Made by a program: the position numbers and the translations under genes. The notes below the pieces were generated by a model. The model was not told the origin of the DNA. It searched no databases and worked only from the letters and a program-made list of their open reading frames with translations. From Geomonas diazotrophica (GTDB lineage Bacteria > Desulfobacterota > Desulfuromonadia > Geobacterales > Geobacteraceae): a DNA stretch of 64,000 nucleotides. The stretch is from assembly GCF_018919385.1 (NCBI RefSeq), contig NZ_JAHLMF010000008.1, positions 248,001 through 312,000 of the forward strand. Reading direction: 5' to 3'. This document shows, one piece after another, positions 35,515-43,931 of the stretch (position 1 is its first letter; every line of letters starts with the position of its first letter).

Positions 35515-36911
35515 CGCTCCTGCTTCAACCTTTTGTTCAGGGTCGGCCGGGTCAGACCCAGGAGATCCGCTGCCTGGGTCTGGTTGCCGTTGGTGAGCTT
35601 CATGGCCTCGGCGATCAGGTATTCCTCCACCTGCAGCACGGTCGGGAACTTCCCGAACAGCGCGAAGAGGGGATTGCCGCAATCGACGGGGTGGGCTGCC
35701 CGCGCCGGTACCGCGGCCACCCCCGGGAAATCCGCGACCGACAGGGGCGCTCCCTCGTTGCAGGTGACGGCGTGGTGCACCATGTTGTAGAGCTCGCGCA
35801 CGTTGCCGGGAAACCTGCACTGCTGCAGCGCCGCGATCACGTTGTGCGGCACCTTGGGAGCCTGCTTCCCCTGCTGAGCCGCGATCTGGTGCACGAAGTA
35901 ATCCACCAGCGCCTCCACATCCTCGAGTCGCTCCCTCAAAGGGGGTACCCGGAACTCATGGGCGCAGAGGCGGTAGTAGAGGTCGTTTCTGAAGGTTCCG
36001 GCGCCCCGCAAGGCGGCGAAATCCATGTTGGAGGCTGCCACGATGCGGGCGTCGCTTTTCAGCAGCAGGTCCGAGCCCAGCCGGTAGTACTCGCGCTCCT
36101 GCAGAAGCCGCAGCAGCTTGATCTGGGAGGCGAGGTTAAGGTCCCCGATCTCGTCCAGGAAAAGGGTTCCTCCGGCGGCTGCGCTTATGAGACCTTCGCG
36201 CTTGCTGTCGGCGCCGGTAAAGGCGCCTTTTTTGTGTCCGAAGAGGGTGTCCGAGAACATGAAGTCGTCCAGCCCCGCCGCGTTGAGCGAGATGAACGGC
36301 CCGGGGACGCCCGACACGTCGTGCACCGCGCGCGCCAGCAATTCCTTCCCCACCCCGGTCTCCCCCGTGATCAGGACCGGCAGCCTCGAGCCGGCGATCG
36401 CCTCGATGTACTGGAAGATGCCGCGCATCTTCTTGGAGGTGGTGATGATGCCGGCGAAGGCATCGGGGTTGCCCAGGGTGTCCGCCAGCAGGTAGTCCTT
36501 GAGCATCCGGTTTTGCTGCCCGAGTTCGCTCACCTGGAGCGCCTTCTTTACGCTGGCCACCAGGCGGTTTGGGTCCACCGGCTTGGTGAGGAAGTCGAAG
36601 GCGCCTTGGCGCATACAGGTCACCGCCGTCTCGACGTCCCCCATGGCGGTCATCACGATCACCGGGACCTCCGGATGCTCCACGGTGAGGCTCTGCAGTA
36701 TCTCGGCCCCGGTAACGTTCGGCATCACCCAGTCCAGGATCACCGCGTTCACCCTGTGCTCCCGGATGTAGGGGATCACCTTCCGGCTGTCCGAGATGGT
36801 CGCCACCCCCGGGATGTCGCTCGAGGCGAGCAGCAGCGACACCTCGGTGAGGATGCCCGGCTCGTCGTCCACGAGCAGTGTGTGTTGTTGTGTGGTCGTT
36901 TTGACTGTCAT
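35508..36911 (-). CDS. sigma-54-dependent NtrC-type response regulator
   Basis: A 467-residue regulator: receiver (1-120) with Asp60 in AVILDWVMP and lysine in FLTKPVD; AAA+ domain with Walker A GETGVGKE (183-190), the sigma-54-contact loop GAFTGA (229-234), and FLDEIGDL; and a Fis-type HTH at the C-terminus (NGNQTQAADLLGLTRPTLNKRL, quoted in part). It converges on the maturase gene with a 7 bp overlap. Its likely kinase is the one at 29531-31171 on the other side of the peptide locus; no other orphan kinase is close. Targets unknown. Confidence 0.93.
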   Translation of the reverse strand: MTVKTTTQQHTLLVDDEPGILTEVSLLLASSDIPGVATISDSRKVIPYIREHRVNAVILDWVMPNVTGAEILQSLTVEHPEVPVIVMTAMGDVETAVTCMRQGAFDFLTKPVDPNRLVASVKKALQVSELGQQNRMLKDYLLADTLGNPDAFAGIITTSKKMRGIFQYIEAIAGSRLPVLITGETGVGKELLARAVHDVSGVPGPFISLNAAGLDDFMFSDTLFGHKKGAFTGADSKREGLISAAAGGTLFLDEIGDLNLASQIKLLRLLQEREYYRLGSDLLLKSDARIVAASNMDFAALRGAGTFRNDLYYRLCAHEFRVPPLRERLEDVEALVDYFVHQIAAQQGKQAPKVPHNVIAALQQCRFPGNVRELYNMVHHAVTCNEGAPLSVADFPGVAAVPARAAHPVDCGNPLFALFGKFPTVLQVEEYLIAEAMKLTNGNQTQAADLLGLTRPTLNKRLKQERQ

Positions 36912-37045
36912 CTCACCACCAAGGATAGAAGTATCTACTTAAAGGTTTCACATCATATCCGGTCACGTGCCGATATTCAACTGTTTCTTGACGCGGCAGT
37001 TGAGGCGGGATGCAGAAGGTGTTCCGTCGGACTGAAGCAACGGGG

Positions 37046-37073
37046 TTGCAATCGGGAGACGAATCGGCATAAT
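37046..37073 (+). promoter_or_regulatory. candidate promoter for the HD-domain gene
   Basis: TTGCAA (37046-37051), 16 bp, CATAAT (37068-37073), about 43 bp ahead of the TTG start. Confidence 0.4.
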
Positions 37074-37115
37074 CTATACCCTTGAGCCGGACCAACACCC
37101 ACACGGAGGCACGTT

Positions 37116-37694
37116 TTGAACCCTAGAGCTCTCCTCGAGAAATACTTCCAAGACAACCAGCAGGGGCTCGAGATCGTCTATCGCCACAGCCGCAAGGTGG
37201 CCGACAAGGCGCTCTCCATTGCCGCACGCGCCGGCAGAAGCGACGCGGAACTGCTCTTCATAGAGGAAGCCGCCCTGCTGCACGACATAGGCGTTGCCCG
37301 TACCTACGCCCCCAAGCTCAACTGCTTCGGCAACTCCCCCTACATCTGCCACGGCCTGATCGGACGGAAGATGCTGGAGGCCGAGGGGCTGCCGCATCAC
37401 GCCCTGGTCTGCGAGCGGCACATCGGGGTCGGGCTCACCGCCCGCGACATCGCGGAGCAGAGGCTGCGCCTGCCGCTCCGGGAGATGTCCCCCGTCACCG
37501 ACTGCGAGCGCATCGTGGCCCTCGCCGATCTCTTCTATTCGAAGAAAGGGGGAGAACTTGACCTTGAGAAGAGCACCGACCAGGTCAGGTCCGACCTGCT
37601 GCGTTTCGGACAGGAGAAGGTACGCATCTTCGAAAGCTGGCTCAAAGAGTTCAGCCTCGACAGCGGCGCAGAAGCCCCCGCCCCATCTAATTAG
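37116..37694 (+). CDS. HD domain phosphohydrolase
   Basis: A 192-residue HD-superfamily protein starting with TTG, with GGAGG six bases upstream. The metal-binding residues appear as YRHSRKVADKALSIA, the HD pair in LLHDIGVA, HGLIGRKML and CERHIGVG, followed by DCERIVALADLFYSKK. Stand-alone HD proteins of this size hydrolyse phosphate esters such as nucleotides or cyclic nucleotides; the substrate cannot be read from the sequence. It precedes the PP2C-type regulator by about 130 bp in the same direction. Confidence 0.85.
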   Translation: MNPRALLEKYFQDNQQGLEIVYRHSRKVADKALSIAARAGRSDAELLFIEEAALLHDIGVARTYAPKLNCFGNSPYICHGLIGRKMLEAEGLPHHALVCERHIGVGLTARDIAEQRLRLPLREMSPVTDCERIVALADLFYSKKGGELDLEKSTDQVRSDLLRFGQEKVRIFESWLKEFSLDSGAEAPAPSN

Positions 37695-37821
37695 CCTCCC
37701 GCCCCTTTCCGGCCAACGAAGTGTGCTATACTGTAAGCGCCCAGCCTCACAGGGCATTTTTCGGCAGACGGCACCAGCTTCCCCCCCGGCCGATCATGTG
37801 CTTGCCACGGAAGGTGTTTTC

Positions 37822-39735
37822 ATGGGTAAACCGCTCCGCGTTCTGATCGTTGAGGACTCCGAGGACGACGCCCTGCTCCTCATCTTCGAGTTGCGCCGCG
37901 GCAACTACGCGCCCGTCTCCAGACGGGTCGAGAGCGCCGATGCCATGCGCAAGGCGCTGGCAGAGGAGGACTGGGACCTGGTGGTCTCCGACTACGTCCT
38001 CCCAGGTTTCACCGGACTGGAGGCACTGCAGGTCCTGCGCGACTCCGGCCTGGACATCCCCTTCATCATCGTTTCCGGAAAGATCGGCGAGGACACCGCG
38101 GTGGGCGCCATGAAGGAAGGCGCCAACGACTACCTGATCAAGGGGAACACCTCGCGCCTGATCCCGGCCATCGAGCGCGAGATGCAGGAAGCGCAGGTGC
38201 GGCGCAAGAAGCGCGAGGCGGAAGCGGCGCTGGTCAGAAGCGAGCGGCGCTACAAGAGGCTGGTGGCGGCCGTTACCGATTACATCTACACCGTGACCCT
38301 CAGCGAGGGGAACGTGGTCAAGACCTCGCACGGCCCGGGCTGCCTCTCGGTAACCGGCTACAGCGACGAGGAGTATCAGAAAAACCCCTTTCTCTGGTAC
38401 CAGATGATCCACGAGGAAGACCGCGCCGCCGTGACGAGCCTCACCGACGAGCTGCGGGCCGGCAAGGAGATCCCTTCGGTCGAGCACAGGATCCGGCACA
38501 AGGACGGCTCCTTGCACTGGGTCATCAACACCATCGTGCCGCGCTACAGCGAACAGGGGGAACTGATCGCCTACGACGGCCTGATCTCTGACATCTCCGA
38601 GCGCAAACAGGCCGAAGAGTCGCTGCGGGTGCAAAGCGCCGCCCTGGAGGCGGCGGCCAACGCCATCGTGATCACCGACAGCGACGGCGTCGTGCTGTCG
38701 GTCAACGAGGCGTTCACCCGGATGACCGGGTATACCCTGGAAGAATCCGTGGGGCACGATTTGAGCTTTCTGAAATCGGACCGGCAGGACCCCGAACTGT
38801 ACCGGGAGCTTTGGTCGACCATCATGGGCGGGAAGATCTGGCACGGCGAGTTGGTGAACCGGCGCAAGAGCGGCGAGCTCTACCCGGAAGAACAGACCAT
38901 CACGCCGGTCCTCGACCAGGACGGCCAGATCAAGCACTTCATCTGCATCAAGCAGGACATCACCGAGCGAAAGCTGGCGGAACAGGCGCTGCTGCAGAAC
39001 ACCAGCATGCACAAGGAGATGGAAATCGCCAGGCAGATCCAGCTCTCGCTGCTTCCTGCCGCCCCGCCTCTTTTGACCGGAATTGATTGCGCCGGCCGTT
39101 GCGTCCCGGCCAGCCACATCGGCGGCGACTACTACGACATCCTGCTTCACGGCGAGAGGCTCGACCTGGTGATCGCGGACGTCTCGGGGCACAGCGTCGG
39201 TGCTGCCCTCATCATGGTGGAGACCCGCAGTGTGCTCAGGGCCCAGATGCCGGCCCTGGACGGCCCGGCCCAGGTGGTCGCGGCCCTGAACGAGATCCTG
39301 CACGACGACCTCTCCCGCGCCGAACTCTTCATCACCATGTCGTACCTGAGCTACCACAGAACTTCCGGCAGGCTGCGCTACAGCAACGCCGGGCATCCCC
39401 CTCCCCTGCTCTACCGCCCCGCCGAGGAACGCTTTTTCGCACTCGACGCGGAAGGGCTCATCCTGGGGGTGCAGCGCAGGGTCGCCTTCGACGAGCCGGT
39501 CATACAGGTGGAAAAGGGAGACCTGCTGCTAATGTACACCGATGGCATCACCGAGACGCAGAGCCATTCAGGGGAGCTGTTCGGGGTGCAGCGGCTGAAG
39601 GGGGTGCTGGCCCGCGAGCACCGCAAGCCTTCGGCCGCCATCATCGACGCCGTGCTCGATGCCCTGCGCGCCTTCACCGGCCACACCACCTTCGACGACG
39701 ACATCTCGATGCTCCTGCTGAAATTCCTCCCCTGA
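37822..39735 (+). CDS. response regulator with two PAS domains and PP2C (SpoIIE/RsbU) phosphatase output
   Basis: A 637-residue protein: receiver with Asp57 (DLVVSDYVLPG) and KGNTSRLIPAIER; PAS 1 (about 150-265, with HRIRHKDGSLHWV and its PAC segment ISDISERKQAEE); PAS 2 (about 270-395); then a serine phosphatase domain with MEIARQIQLSLLP, GGDYYDI, IADVSGHSVGAAL and a final DDDISMLLLKF, the metal-binding acidic pattern. It should dephosphorylate an anti-sigma-antagonist or similar partner, which is not encoded nearby. I chose the ATG at 37822 (GGAAGG upstream); the frame opens earlier at 37558, but that part overlaps the HD gene. Confidence 0.92.
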   Translation: MGKPLRVLIVEDSEDDALLLIFELRRGNYAPVSRRVESADAMRKALAEEDWDLVVSDYVLPGFTGLEALQVLRDSGLDIPFIIVSGKIGEDTAVGAMKEGANDYLIKGNTSRLIPAIEREMQEAQVRRKKREAEAALVRSERRYKRLVAAVTDYIYTVTLSEGNVVKTSHGPGCLSVTGYSDEEYQKNPFLWYQMIHEEDRAAVTSLTDELRAGKEIPSVEHRIRHKDGSLHWVINTIVPRYSEQGELIAYDGLISDISERKQAEESLRVQSAALEAAANAIVITDSDGVVLSVNEAFTRMTGYTLEESVGHDLSFLKSDRQDPELYRELWSTIMGGKIWHGELVNRRKSGELYPEEQTITPVLDQDGQIKHFICIKQDITERKLAEQALLQNTSMHKEMEIARQIQLSLLPAAPPLLTGIDCAGRCVPASHIGGDYYDILLHGERLDLVIADVSGHSVGAALIMVETRSVLRAQMPALDGPAQVVAALNEILHDDLSRAELFITMSYLSYHRTSGRLRYSNAGHPPPLLYRPAEERFFALDAEGLILGVQRRVAFDEPVIQVEKGDLLLMYTDGITETQSHSGELFGVQRLKGVLAREHRKPSAAIIDAVLDALRAFTGHTTFDDDISMLLLKFLP

Positions 39736-39764
39736 CCGACGGCACCCTCCCCATATTACTTTTC

Positions 39765-39794
39765 TTGACGGCACACTCCGTGATGGTGTAAACA
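39765..39794 (+). promoter_or_regulatory. candidate promoter for the BioD/DRTGG gene
   Basis: TTGACG (39765-39770), 18 bp, TAAACA (39789-39794), about 30 bp ahead of the start codon. The -10 match is weak. Confidence 0.35.
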
Positions 39795-39825
39795 TACGCC
39801 ATTCAATAGAAACAGGGGTGTGCAA

Positions 39826-40914
39826 ATGGCGAAAAAGATCTTCGTTGCGGCGACCGGACAAAACTGTGGCAAGACGACCATCAGCATTTCGCTCATGCAC
39901 CAGGCCAAGAAGAAGTACCAAAGGGTCGGTTTCGTGAAACCCTTCGGCCCGAAAGTCCTTCTCTACGACGATTTCATGGTGGACATGGACGCCTTGCTCA
40001 TGGCCAAGGCCTTCGGACTGGAGGAGGACATCGCGCTGATGTCGCCGGTGGCGCTGTACCGGGACTTCACCAAGGACTATCTGGCGGGCAAACTGGACGA
40101 TCTCTCGCTGGCGGACTGCATCCTCGAGGCGGTGCGGGAGTTGGAGCAGAAATACGACTTTCTCATCATAGAGGGGGCGGGACATGGCGGCGTGGGTGCC
40201 GTCATCGGGCTTTCCAACGCCAAGGTGGCAAAACTGATCGGCGCGCCGGTCATGATCGTGAGCGAGAGCGGTATCGGCAAGGTGATCGACGCCGTGCACC
40301 TGAACCTCGCCCTATACGAGCGGGAAGGGGCGGACGTGAGGGGGATCATCGTGAACAAGATGATGCCCAGCAAGAAGGAGATCACCACGAAGTACCTAAA
40401 GCGCGCCTTCGAGCCGCAGATCAAGGTGATCGACGGGTTCAACTACTCGCCCATCCTCGCCAACCCGACCCTCAGTCACATCTCGAAGCTCTTCGACCTG
40501 CCTTTGCAGGGGGAGATCAACGAGAAAAGCAGGATCATCCACAACATCCAGCTCGGAGCCGCCTCCTCGCAGCGGGTGATCGATGGGTTGCTCGATTCTA
40601 CCCTTATGATCGTGACCAGTTCCCGTGACGAGCTGATCGTGACCCTCTCCTCGCTGTACCACATCCCCGCGTACAAGGAGAAGATCGCGGGATTGGTGAT
40701 ATCGGGACATGTGCCGGTTTCCGAGGTGAGTCAGCAGATCCTGCACGACTCGCACATCCCGTACATTCGCGTCGAGGAAACCACCGCCGAGGTCTTCACC
40801 GCGCTTTCGGATGACGTCGCCAAGATCACCTATGAAGACCAGGAGAAGCTGAACTGGATCATGGCCAACGCCGAAAGGGATGTGGACTTCCAGGCGATCG
40901 ACGCGCTGCTGTAA
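39826..40914 (+). CDS. BioD-like N-terminal / DRTGG domain protein
   Basis: A 362-residue protein. The N-terminal 200 residues are a dethiobiotin-synthetase-like P-loop domain (FVAATGQNCGKTTIS Walker A; LIIEGAGHGGVGAV); the rest is a DRTGG domain (about 215-325). This pairing is the N-terminal half of long phosphotransacetylases and also occurs alone as a protein of unknown function that may bind nucleotides. The acyltransferase domain is absent. I chose ATG at 39826 (AGGGG upstream); an in-frame GTG lies two codons earlier. It is a single-gene unit. Confidence 0.85.
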   Translation: MAKKIFVAATGQNCGKTTISISLMHQAKKKYQRVGFVKPFGPKVLLYDDFMVDMDALLMAKAFGLEEDIALMSPVALYRDFTKDYLAGKLDDLSLADCILEAVRELEQKYDFLIIEGAGHGGVGAVIGLSNAKVAKLIGAPVMIVSESGIGKVIDAVHLNLALYEREGADVRGIIVNKMMPSKKEITTKYLKRAFEPQIKVIDGFNYSPILANPTLSHISKLFDLPLQGEINEKSRIIHNIQLGAASSQRVIDGLLDSTLMIVTSSRDELIVTLSSLYHIPAYKEKIAGLVISGHVPVSEVSQQILHDSHIPYIRVEETTAEVFTALSDDVAKITYEDQEKLNWIMANAERDVDFQAIDALL

Positions 40915-40985
40915 AAACAAAAACAGGGGCCAGGGGCTGAGGGGATTGTTAAATCAGTCCCCAGTCCCCAGCCCCCAGCCCCTGC
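40913..40985 (-). terminator. long G/C-rich hairpin followed by T-runs, terminator for the DksA-type gene
   Basis: On the minus strand C-rich repeats of the form AGTCCCC/AGCCCCC pair with G-rich repeats around an AT loop, and the hairpin is followed by TTTTTGTTTTT. The stem is made of short tandem CCCCAG units. It separates the convergent DRTGG and DksA-type genes. Confidence 0.6.
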
Positions 40986-41001
40986 TCCCTACTCCCTGCC
41001 T

Positions 41002-41394
41002 TTAGATCTTGGTCCCCGGCGGTTTTGAAGGGATCTCCTGCTCCCTCTGGCACTCCACGCAGTACGCGGCGAAGGGCATCAGCTTCAGCCGCTGCAAACC
41101 GATCTGCTGGCCACATCCTTCGCACTTGCCATAGGTTCCTGTCTCTACCCGCCTTTGCGCTTCCTCCAACGCGGTGAGCTGCTGTCGCCTGATATCGGCC
41201 ACGGCAAGTCCGGCGTCGGACAACACGTCCAGCATGCTCTTCTCGCCGGGGTCCTGGGGCACGTCATACTGGGCCGCCAGATTCTCTCCGGTCTGTGAAA
41301 ATACATCTTCGCGCAGCTCGGCCCAAAGCCGGCGCTTGTACTCCACGAGCAGGTTTCTGAATTCAAGCTGATCGCCTTCCAGTTTTTCCGGCAT
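41002..41394 (-). CDS. DksA/TraR family C4-type zinc finger protein
   Basis: A 130-residue protein with a coiled-coil-like N-terminal two thirds and a zinc finger CEGC...CVEC in the last 45 residues (YGKCEGCGQQIGLQRLKLMP, AAYCVECQREQE). Family members bind RNA polymerase through its secondary channel and can act with ppGpp. The acidic tip of E. coli DksA (DxxDxA) is approximated by VLSDAGLAVAD. It is followed at higher coordinates by a small C4 zinc ribbon gene on the same strand, 70 bp upstream. Confidence 0.9.
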   Translation of the reverse strand: MPEKLEGDQLEFRNLLVEYKRRLWAELREDVFSQTGENLAAQYDVPQDPGEKSMLDVLSDAGLAVADIRRQQLTALEEAQRRVETGTYGKCEGCGQQIGLQRLKLMPFAAYCVECQREQEIPSKPPGTKI

Positions 41395-41463
41395 CTCGTC
41401 CTCCTACAACCGGCGCCCGCCCAGGCCAACCGGCCCTTTGCCCCATGAGGGGTAATCACCGCA

Positions 41464-41622
41464 TCAGGGAACGTCCTCGACGTCGCAGAGCGGACAAAAG
41501 AGCTCACCACTCTCCTTGTCGCGCTGGAGTTGTGAGCCGCAAAGCGCGCAGATTTCCGTCTCCTCTGTGCCGACGACCGGCCTGTCCTTCAGAATGTCCT
41601 CTTCCTCACTTACCCTTCGCAT
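41464..41622 (-). CDS. small C4 zinc ribbon protein (52 aa)
   Basis: A 52-residue gene with ATG behind AAAGGAGG. The product has an acidic N-terminus (MRRVSEEEDILKDRP) and two knuckles, CALC and CPLC, 14 residues apart, as in a compact zinc ribbon. It ends DVEDVP. Function unknown. It is directly upstream of the DksA-type gene on the same strand and probably co-transcribed with it, which suggests a role in transcription or RNA, but this is inference. Confidence 0.6.
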   Translation of the reverse strand: MRRVSEEEDILKDRPVVGTEETEICALCGSQLQRDKESGELFCPLCDVEDVP

Positions 41623-41671
41623 ATGGCCTCCTTTGGCGGAACTGCCACGAAAACAGCCAAAAGTATACCTT

Positions 41672-41736
41672 AAAAACGCAAACGGGCTTGACCCTCCACA
41701 TTAATCTCGTGGAGTAATCAAGCCCGATCCGTTTTT
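41672..41736. terminator. bidirectional hairpin terminator downstream of the LysR gene
   Basis: CGGGCTTGA and TCAAGCCCG form the outer stem (41683-41691 with 41718-41726) and CTCCAC/GTGGAG an inner stem. A-run before and T-run after allow termination on both strands; on the minus strand it ends the LysR transcript. Confidence 0.7.
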
Positions 41737-41764
41737 ACCGCGCACCGTTCGTCGTGGGGATGGC

Positions 41765-42673
41765 TCAGCAGGCCCCTCCCAAGGGGAAGCCTGCGTCGAT
41801 GCAGTCCAAAAATTCAACCACCGCCGGGTCCTGCCTGCGCTCGCTCTTCACCACGACGGAGCGACGACGCGACTGCTCGAATCCCGGAACGACATGTTCG
41901 AGCAGCTGTCCGGCATCCAGCTCCCTCGCCGCTATGCTGCGGGAGACGAACGAGATACCACCTCCGGCAAGCACCGTCTCAAGCGCCAGACGGAGGTCGT
42001 CAACCACGACCACGGCTTTGAAATCCTCTACGGTACGGCCGCAGCGGGAGAGTTTAAGGTCCAACAGCCTGCGTGAGGTGCAGTCGGGTTTGCGGGCAAT
42101 CAGGCAGAACTGGAAAAGCCGTTCGAGGTCCACCTCACCCGGGGGGAGTCCAAGGGATGGCGCGCTGACGAAAACCAGCTGGTCGCTCGGCAGTTCCACG
42201 ATATCGAAGCCGGAAACCTCCATCGCCTCACAATGTTCAATCACCGCCAGGTCGAATTCGTTTTCCTGAAGTTCCTTCACGGCGCGGTCCAGCGAGTGGA
42301 ACATGAAACGAAGGTCGACGTTGTCGGCCTTGCGGGACATGAACTTCTCCATCACCTGAGGCAGGAAACCGACCCCGAAGGTAGGCGTACAACAGATGGA
42401 GAGGCGGGTTTTCTCCCCCCTAAGCTTCAGGTCGTTGGCGAGCTGCGCCTCCAGAAGCAGTATCTGCTCGGCTCGTTGCACCACGAGCCTCCCTGCATCC
42501 GTCAACAACAACAGCTTCCCGGACCGGTCCACCAACTGGCAGCCGTAGTGGTCCTCAAGGTACTTGATGCGCTGCGAGACCGCGGACTGCGTAATCGAGA
42601 GATCGTTCGCAGCCTTGGAAAAGCTTCCCACCTGCCCTAACACCACCAGCGTTTTCAGATACTCTGTTTGCAT
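41765..42673 (-). CDS. LysR family transcriptional regulator
   Basis: A 302-residue regulator with the N-terminal winged HTH (YLKTLVVLGQVGSFSKAAND, SITQSAVSQRIKYLEDHYG; quoted in parts) and a periplasmic-binding-like effector domain. The effector domain is typical in size; the ligand is not evident. It ends with an unusual CGGAC-type finish (FPLGGAC). No divergent target gene lies next to it; its upstream 226 bp spacer leads to the terminator of the kamA-like gene, so the target is probably elsewhere or is itself. Confidence 0.9.
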   Translation of the reverse strand: MQTEYLKTLVVLGQVGSFSKAANDLSITQSAVSQRIKYLEDHYGCQLVDRSGKLLLLTDAGRLVVQRAEQILLLEAQLANDLKLRGEKTRLSICCTPTFGVGFLPQVMEKFMSRKADNVDLRFMFHSLDRAVKELQENEFDLAVIEHCEAMEVSGFDIVELPSDQLVFVSAPSLGLPPGEVDLERLFQFCLIARKPDCTSRRLLDLKLSRCGRTVEDFKAVVVVDDLRLALETVLAGGGISFVSRSIAARELDAGQLLEHVVPGFEQSRRRSVVVKSERRQDPAVVEFLDCIDAGFPLGGAC

Positions 42674-42836
42674 TCAAATTGGCCTATATATAATAATCTT
42701 GATTTAGCAGTACGCTTATAACACGCCGCACGCCGGCAAGGCAAGGTTCCTTTCAAAAAAAACAGCCGCCGCCGACGAAACCGCTCAAGTTATCGACGGA
42801 ATTGCCACACAGCTTAAGCGGAAACCATGAAGGCAT

Positions 42837-42866
42837 GAAAAAGCCGGATGCAGGGCTGCATCCGGC
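42837..42866 (-). terminator. rho-independent terminator for the rimI-pyrK-pyrD-kamA-like operon
   Basis: A perfect 10 bp stem, GCCGGATGCA with TGCATCCGGC, loop of four bases, followed on the minus strand by TTTTTC, 34 bp past the last stop codon. Confidence 0.85.
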
Positions 42867-42899
42867 TCCGTTGGCAGGCGTACGGGGAGGAAGGGAGTG

Positions 42900-43931
42900 T
42901 CAGATCTCCTGGTACTCGATCTCCTCACCCAGGTAGTTGCGCACGAAAAGGCGGCTGCCGTCCGCGCTGAACCGGGCCGATGAGACCTCCACCTTGCCTT
43001 TCCCGCCTGGCAGATCGATGACGTAATGCGGGACGGCGAGGCCCGAGGTATGGCCGCGCAGGGCCGCCATTACCGCGATGCCGTCCGCGACCCGGGTCCG
43101 GAAATGGGCGGTGCCCCGGACCAGGTCCATCTGGTGGATGTAGTAAGGACGCACCCGGATGGCCAGGAGGCGCTGCATCAGCTCGCGCATCACCTGGGGC
43201 TCGTCGTTCACACCCTTGAGGAGCACGCTCTGGTTGCCAAGCTGGATGCCGGCGTCGGCAAGCCGCGCACAGGCCCTGGCCGACTGCTCGGTGATCTCGC
43301 GAGGGTGGTTGAAGTGGGTGTTGATGTAGAGCGGCTGGTGGCGCTTCAGCATGCGTGCGAGCCGCGCCGTGATCCGCTCCGGGAGGGTAACCGGCACGCG
43401 GGTGCCGATCCTGATGATCTCGACGTGGGGGATGCGGCGCAAGGCGGTCAGTATCTGCTCCAGACGGTCGTCGGAGAGGAGCAGCGGATCGCCGCCGGAG
43501 AGAATCACGTCCCGGATCTGCGGTTGCGAGGCGATATAGGCCACCGCCTCGTCCACCGGCGCCGGGCTCATCCCCTGGCACCCCACCCCCCGCTTTCTCA
43601 TGCAGAAGCGGCAGTAGACGGCGCAGGCAGTGGAGACCAGGAACACCACCCGGTCGGGGTAGCGGTGGATCAGGCCGGGCACCGGCGAGAGACGTTCCTC
43701 GTCCAGGGGATCGGGGGACTGGCTCAGGTCGTGCATTTCGGCCGGGTCCGGGACGCACTGGCGCCAGATGGGGTCTCCCGGCTCGCGGATCAGTCCGAGG
43801 TAGTACGGGGTGATCCGCATCGGGTAGCGCCGCACCACCTCGGCGAGATCCGCCCCCTGCACATGAAAAAGCCCGGCAAGCTCCTCCGGGCTGGTGATGC
43901 ATCTCTTGAGGCTGTGTTCCCAGGCTTCCAT
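42900..43931 (-). CDS. KamA family radical SAM protein (lysine 2,3-aminomutase / EF-P lysylation EpmB-like)
   Basis: A 343-residue radical SAM enzyme with cluster cysteines Cys103, Cys107 and Cys110 (CAVYCRFC), the KamA patterns VILSGGDPLL, EIIRIGTRVPVTLPERIT and the PLP-lysine region near LAVPHYVIDLPGGKGKVE. The length fits EpmB (about 340 residues) better than lysine 2,3-aminomutase (about 415). EpmB converts lysine to beta-lysine for elongation factor P; no epmA or efp gene is nearby, so the choice is open. The ATG overlaps the pyrD stop (TGATG); the open frame further upstream runs inside pyrD and is not part of the gene. Confidence 0.85.
   Translation of the reverse strand: MEAWEHSLKRCITSPEELAGLFHVQGADLAEVVRRYPMRITPYYLGLIREPGDPIWRQCVPDPAEMHDLSQSPDPLDEERLSPVPGLIHRYPDRVVFLVSTACAVYCRFCMRKRGVGCQGMSPAPVDEAVAYIASQPQIRDVILSGGDPLLLSDDRLEQILTALRRIPHVEIIRIGTRVPVTLPERITARLARMLKRHQPLYINTHFNHPREITEQSARACARLADAGIQLGNQSVLLKGVNDEPQVMRELMQRLLAIRVRPYYIHQMDLVRGTAHFRTRVADGIAVMAALRGHTSGLAVPHYVIDLPGGKGKVEVSSARFSADGSRLFVRNYLGEEIEYQEI

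Noticed and set aside
37558-37821. N-terminal extension of the REC-PAS-PAS-PP2C protein
   Set aside because: It overlaps the HD-domain gene in another frame and has no domain; the ATG at 37822 has a good ribosome site and starts the receiver domain.
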